Source: JAMLHH01 sp035515235 (GTDB lineage Bacteria > Bacteroidota > Bacteroidia > Chitinophagales > JADIYW01). From it: 64,000 bases of DNA. This document shows positions 62,123-64,000 of this stretch, one piece after another (within the stretch, counting starts at the first letter, position 1; every line of letters begins with the position of its first letter). Made by a program: the position numbers and the translations under genes. The DNA lies in the NCBI GenBank assembly GCA_035515235.1, contig DATJBS010000012.1:124001-188000 (forward strand), given 5' to 3'. The notes beneath the pieces were generated by a model. That model searched no databases, was not told the origin of the DNA, and worked only from the letters and a program-made list of their open reading frames with translations.

Positions 62123-63766
62123 ATGAATAAAATATTGACACTTGTTGGTTGTTTGGTGCTTTTGCCATTATTAGTAAAAGGTCAGGATTTTCATTGGAGT
62201 TTGATTCATTTAAACCCAGTTTACTTAAATCCTGCAAATACTGGATTTGCCAAGAAAAAAAATAGAGTAACAGGAATATATAGAGATCAATGGAGAGCTG
62301 CTCCTGTTCCATATAGCACAACAAATATTGCCTACGATAGAAATTTATTTCAAAGTGAAAGTGGTTGGAGAGTAGGACTTGGAGCTCAATTATTATATGA
62401 TAAAGCTGGAGATGGTGCATTAACTACATTCAGGCCTGCGATAACAGCCGCTTTAGGTAAATTCTTTAATGATAATAAACAAGTCGTTCAATTAGGAATT
62501 AGTGGGGCTTATGCAAGAAAACAAATAGATTTTTCTAAGCTAAGTTTCGACTCTCAATTTGATGGAGTAAATTATAATCCAAGTTTATCTAATGGCGAAC
62601 AAATTGCTGGAGATAAAGCTGGCTATTTTGATTTAGGAGTAGGATTGAATTTTAATTCTAAATTGAAAACTATGGGTTCTATAGATGTGGGCTTTTCTGC
62701 ATTTAATCTTACAAGTCCTAATTATAGTTTTCTTTCAGGATCTGAAGCGAATGTAGAGCCAAGAATGATGGTCTATACAAAAGCAAATATCGATTTAGGT
62801 AAATCTAACTGGACATTTAATCCAGGAGTTTACTATCAAAACCAAAATAAAGCTCAAGAAACTCTTGTTCAATCTATTTTTGGAGTAAAGCTAGGAGAGG
62901 CTAAGGTAACAGAATTGCAATTTGGTCCAGGATATCGTATCGGAGATGCAGTCGTAGGTTATGTAGGTTTGAATTGGAAAGATTTGAAAATAGGATTTGC
63001 ATTTGATGGAAACGTTTCAGATTTCAAAACTGCTACTAATGGAAGAGGCGCATATGAATTAGCGTTGAATTACGAGTGGGAGAAAAAGAAAAAACCTGAA
63101 CCAGAATTGTTTGAACCACCAATCGAAGAAGAAATAGTAGTAGAGGAAGAAATCGAAGAACCTTTAGTAGTAGAAGTTCCAGAAGTACCATTCGAAATTG
63201 AATTGCCAAAAATCTCTAAAGTAGATTCACTTACAGAGTCACTACGATTGAGAGCAGCAGTAGAATTGTTCTATGCAAATGATCAACCTAATCCAAGAAC
63301 TAGAGATACCACTACTAAAGTATCTTACGACGAGACATATGCTACTTACATTAATGATTTAGATAAAATTACTAATGATCAAGATTCTAAATTTGCTGCA
63401 AAAGTCAAATCTTCTAATGACCAATTAGATAAGTTACTTGCAGATATCAAGGATTTGTTATCTGAAGGAAAAAGTATCGTAGCTGAAGTGAGAGGATTTG
63501 CTTCTCCAATTGCAAGCTCTGAATATAACGTGAAATTGACAAAACGTAGAGCAGTTGCATTGATTAACTATTTGAAGAAATGGGATAATGGAGCTTTATT
63601 GCCTTACATCGAAAACGGACAGTTAGATTTTGATCAGAGAGCTTACGGTGCAGCACAAGCAGGAGATGAAGTCAGTGGAGATCCAAAAGACAAACAGAAC
63701 TCAGTGTATAGCACTGATGCTGCCTATGAAAGAAGAGTAGAGCTGAAAGTCATCGAGGTGAAATAA
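62123..63766 (+). CDS. PorP/SprF-OmpA fusion outer-membrane protein
   Basis: 547 residues. After a signal peptide, residues about 20-320 form a PorP/SprF-type barrel (HLNPVYLNPANTGFAKKKNRVTGIYRDQWRAAPVPYSTTNIAYDR is diagnostic). An acidic proline-rich linker follows (about 330-380: PEPELFEPPIEEEIVVEEEIEEP). The C-terminal 160 residues are an OmpA-like peptidoglycan-binding domain (GKSIVAEVRGFASPIASSEYNVKLTKRRAVALINYL, YERRVELKVI). In the type IX system PorP works with the OmpA-domain protein PorE; here both functions may sit on one chain. A terminator follows. Confidence 0.88.
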   Translation: MNKILTLVGCLVLLPLLVKGQDFHWSLIHLNPVYLNPANTGFAKKKNRVTGIYRDQWRAAPVPYSTTNIAYDRNLFQSESGWRVGLGAQLLYDKAGDGALTTFRPAITAALGKFFNDNKQVVQLGISGAYARKQIDFSKLSFDSQFDGVNYNPSLSNGEQIAGDKAGYFDLGVGLNFNSKLKTMGSIDVGFSAFNLTSPNYSFLSGSEANVEPRMMVYTKANIDLGKSNWTFNPGVYYQNQNKAQETLVQSIFGVKLGEAKVTELQFGPGYRIGDAVVGYVGLNWKDLKIGFAFDGNVSDFKTATNGRGAYELALNYEWEKKKKPEPELFEPPIEEEIVVEEEIEEPLVVEVPEVPFEIELPKISKVDSLTESLRLRAAVELFYANDQPNPRTRDTTTKVSYDETYATYINDLDKITNDQDSKFAAKVKSSNDQLDKLLADIKDLLSEGKSIVAEVRGFASPIASSEYNVKLTKRRAVALINYLKKWDNGALLPYIENGQLDFDQRAYGAAQAGDEVSGDPKDKQNSVYSTDAAYERRVELKVIEVK

Positions 63767-63791
63767 TCTTTATAAAACACATCATAAAATT

Positions 63792-63823
63792 AAATCCTCA
63801 TCTATTTAGATGGGGATTTTTTT
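63792..63823 (+). terminator. terminator after the PorP-OmpA gene
   Basis: AAATCCTCATCT (63792-63803) pairs with AGATGGGGATTT (63808-63819) over about 12 bases with a 4-base loop, followed by a T run. Confidence 0.88.
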
Positions 63824-63910
63824 GTCGAAAAAAAATCAGAATTTGTTGATAGAGTACTGGGATATTAAACGATGATTTTAATTATACTCCTTAATTAATG
63901 TATCTGTAAA

Positions 63911-63931
63911 CTTTCGTCATTACGACGAAAG
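63911..63931. repeat. dispersed palindrome CTTTCGTC-ATTAC-GACGAAAG
   Basis: A perfect 8-base inverted repeat with a 5-base loop, followed by GAGAAGTCTC. It resembles the CGTCATTACGACGAAAG / GAGAAGTCTC intergenic repeat known from memory in many Bacteroidota and is related in form to the segments at 13172-13229. The rest of the end gap shows nothing else. Confidence 0.5.
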
Positions 63932-64000
63932 AGAAGTCTCTAGTGATAATTCCTGTATTGAGCCTTTTATGAAGAGTATTATAGATAGATTGTTTCGGTT

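Noticed and set aside
1..64000. Altered genetic code (TAA or TGA read as sense) to explain in-frame stops
   Set aside because: TAA and TGA end many intact housekeeping genes here (for example TAA for hisG and dnaX-tau, TGA for the dnaX gamma frame), and only accessory or paralogous genes contain internal stops.
1..64000. CRISPR array, tRNA or rRNA genes
   Set aside because: No regularly spaced repeats, cloverleaf-like sequences or rRNA stretches were recognised in the gaps between genes.

Overview
The window is AT-rich DNA from a member of the Bacteroidota. Four things support this. A PhoD-type protein and its broken twin end in a type IX secretion sorting domain. A PorP/SprF protein and a RemB/Wzi-like outer-membrane barrel are present. 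An exact TTTG-N19-TAnnTTTG promoter precedes yebC. The window also holds Bacteroidota-type lineage genes: a Lnb-type lipoprotein N-acyltransferase, a GNAT gene in the arg cluster and the three-gene transhydrogenase. A Saprospiria- or Chitinophagia-like lineage would fit, but nothing here fixes the family.

Layout. 0-1.1 kb: the end of an acyl-CoA dehydrogenase gene and its ACAD10-type phosphotransferase. 1.1-4.1 kb: REP-like palindromes, a nucleoside permease, and a Y1 (RAYT-type) transposase pseudogene lying between two copies of a long palindrome. 4.1-7.3 kb: hisGDC. 7.3-11.6 kb: a heme-copper-oxidase-like membrane protein and pntAa-pntAb-pntB. 11.8-16.3 kb: arginine genes (GNAT acetyltransferase, argG, argC, argD). 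16.6-22.5 kb: lgt, a Cys-rich secreted protein, ahcY, a Lnb-like lipoprotein N-acyltransferase, a lipoprotein MsrB and an RDD protein. 22.6-27.3 kb: sulfide:quinone oxidoreductase, 1-Cys peroxiredoxin and B12-dependent ribonucleotide reductase.

27.4-34.8 kb is a gene-poor accessory stretch. It holds a WYL regulator, a KAP-family P-loop NTPase and a family-4-like uracil-DNA glycosylase homologue, which together form the best candidate for an undescribed (possibly anti-phage) system. It also holds a frameshifted repeat protein, a toxin-antitoxin pair whose toxin carries an in-frame TGA, YtoQ, and small proteins of unknown function.

35-48.7 kb: Tpx, SDR plus acyl-CoA ligase, a tandem pair of ceramidase-like (CREST) membrane enzymes, an M3 peptidase lipoprotein, a tandem pair of PagL-like lipid A deacylase homologues, YebC, an AI-2E family permease, dnaX with an A10 slippage site, a CoA-binding protein and a lipoprotein. 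48.7-61.3 kb: two PhoD-like type IX substrates (one interrupted just after the signal peptide), a Cys/Met PLP enzyme with dihydroorotase, a sugar MFS transporter, a RemB/Wzi-like barrel, CorA, CrcB and two thioredoxin-fold proteins. 61.3-63.8 kb: UbiX and a PorP/SprF-OmpA fusion.

Recurring themes are envelope maintenance (Lgt, Lnb, PagL-like, RemB-like, PorP-OmpA), thiol and oxidative-stress chemistry (MsrB, SQR, two peroxidases, two thioredoxin-fold proteins), tandem paralogue pairs, and several genes interrupted by a single lesion. No rRNA, tRNA or CRISPR array was seen.
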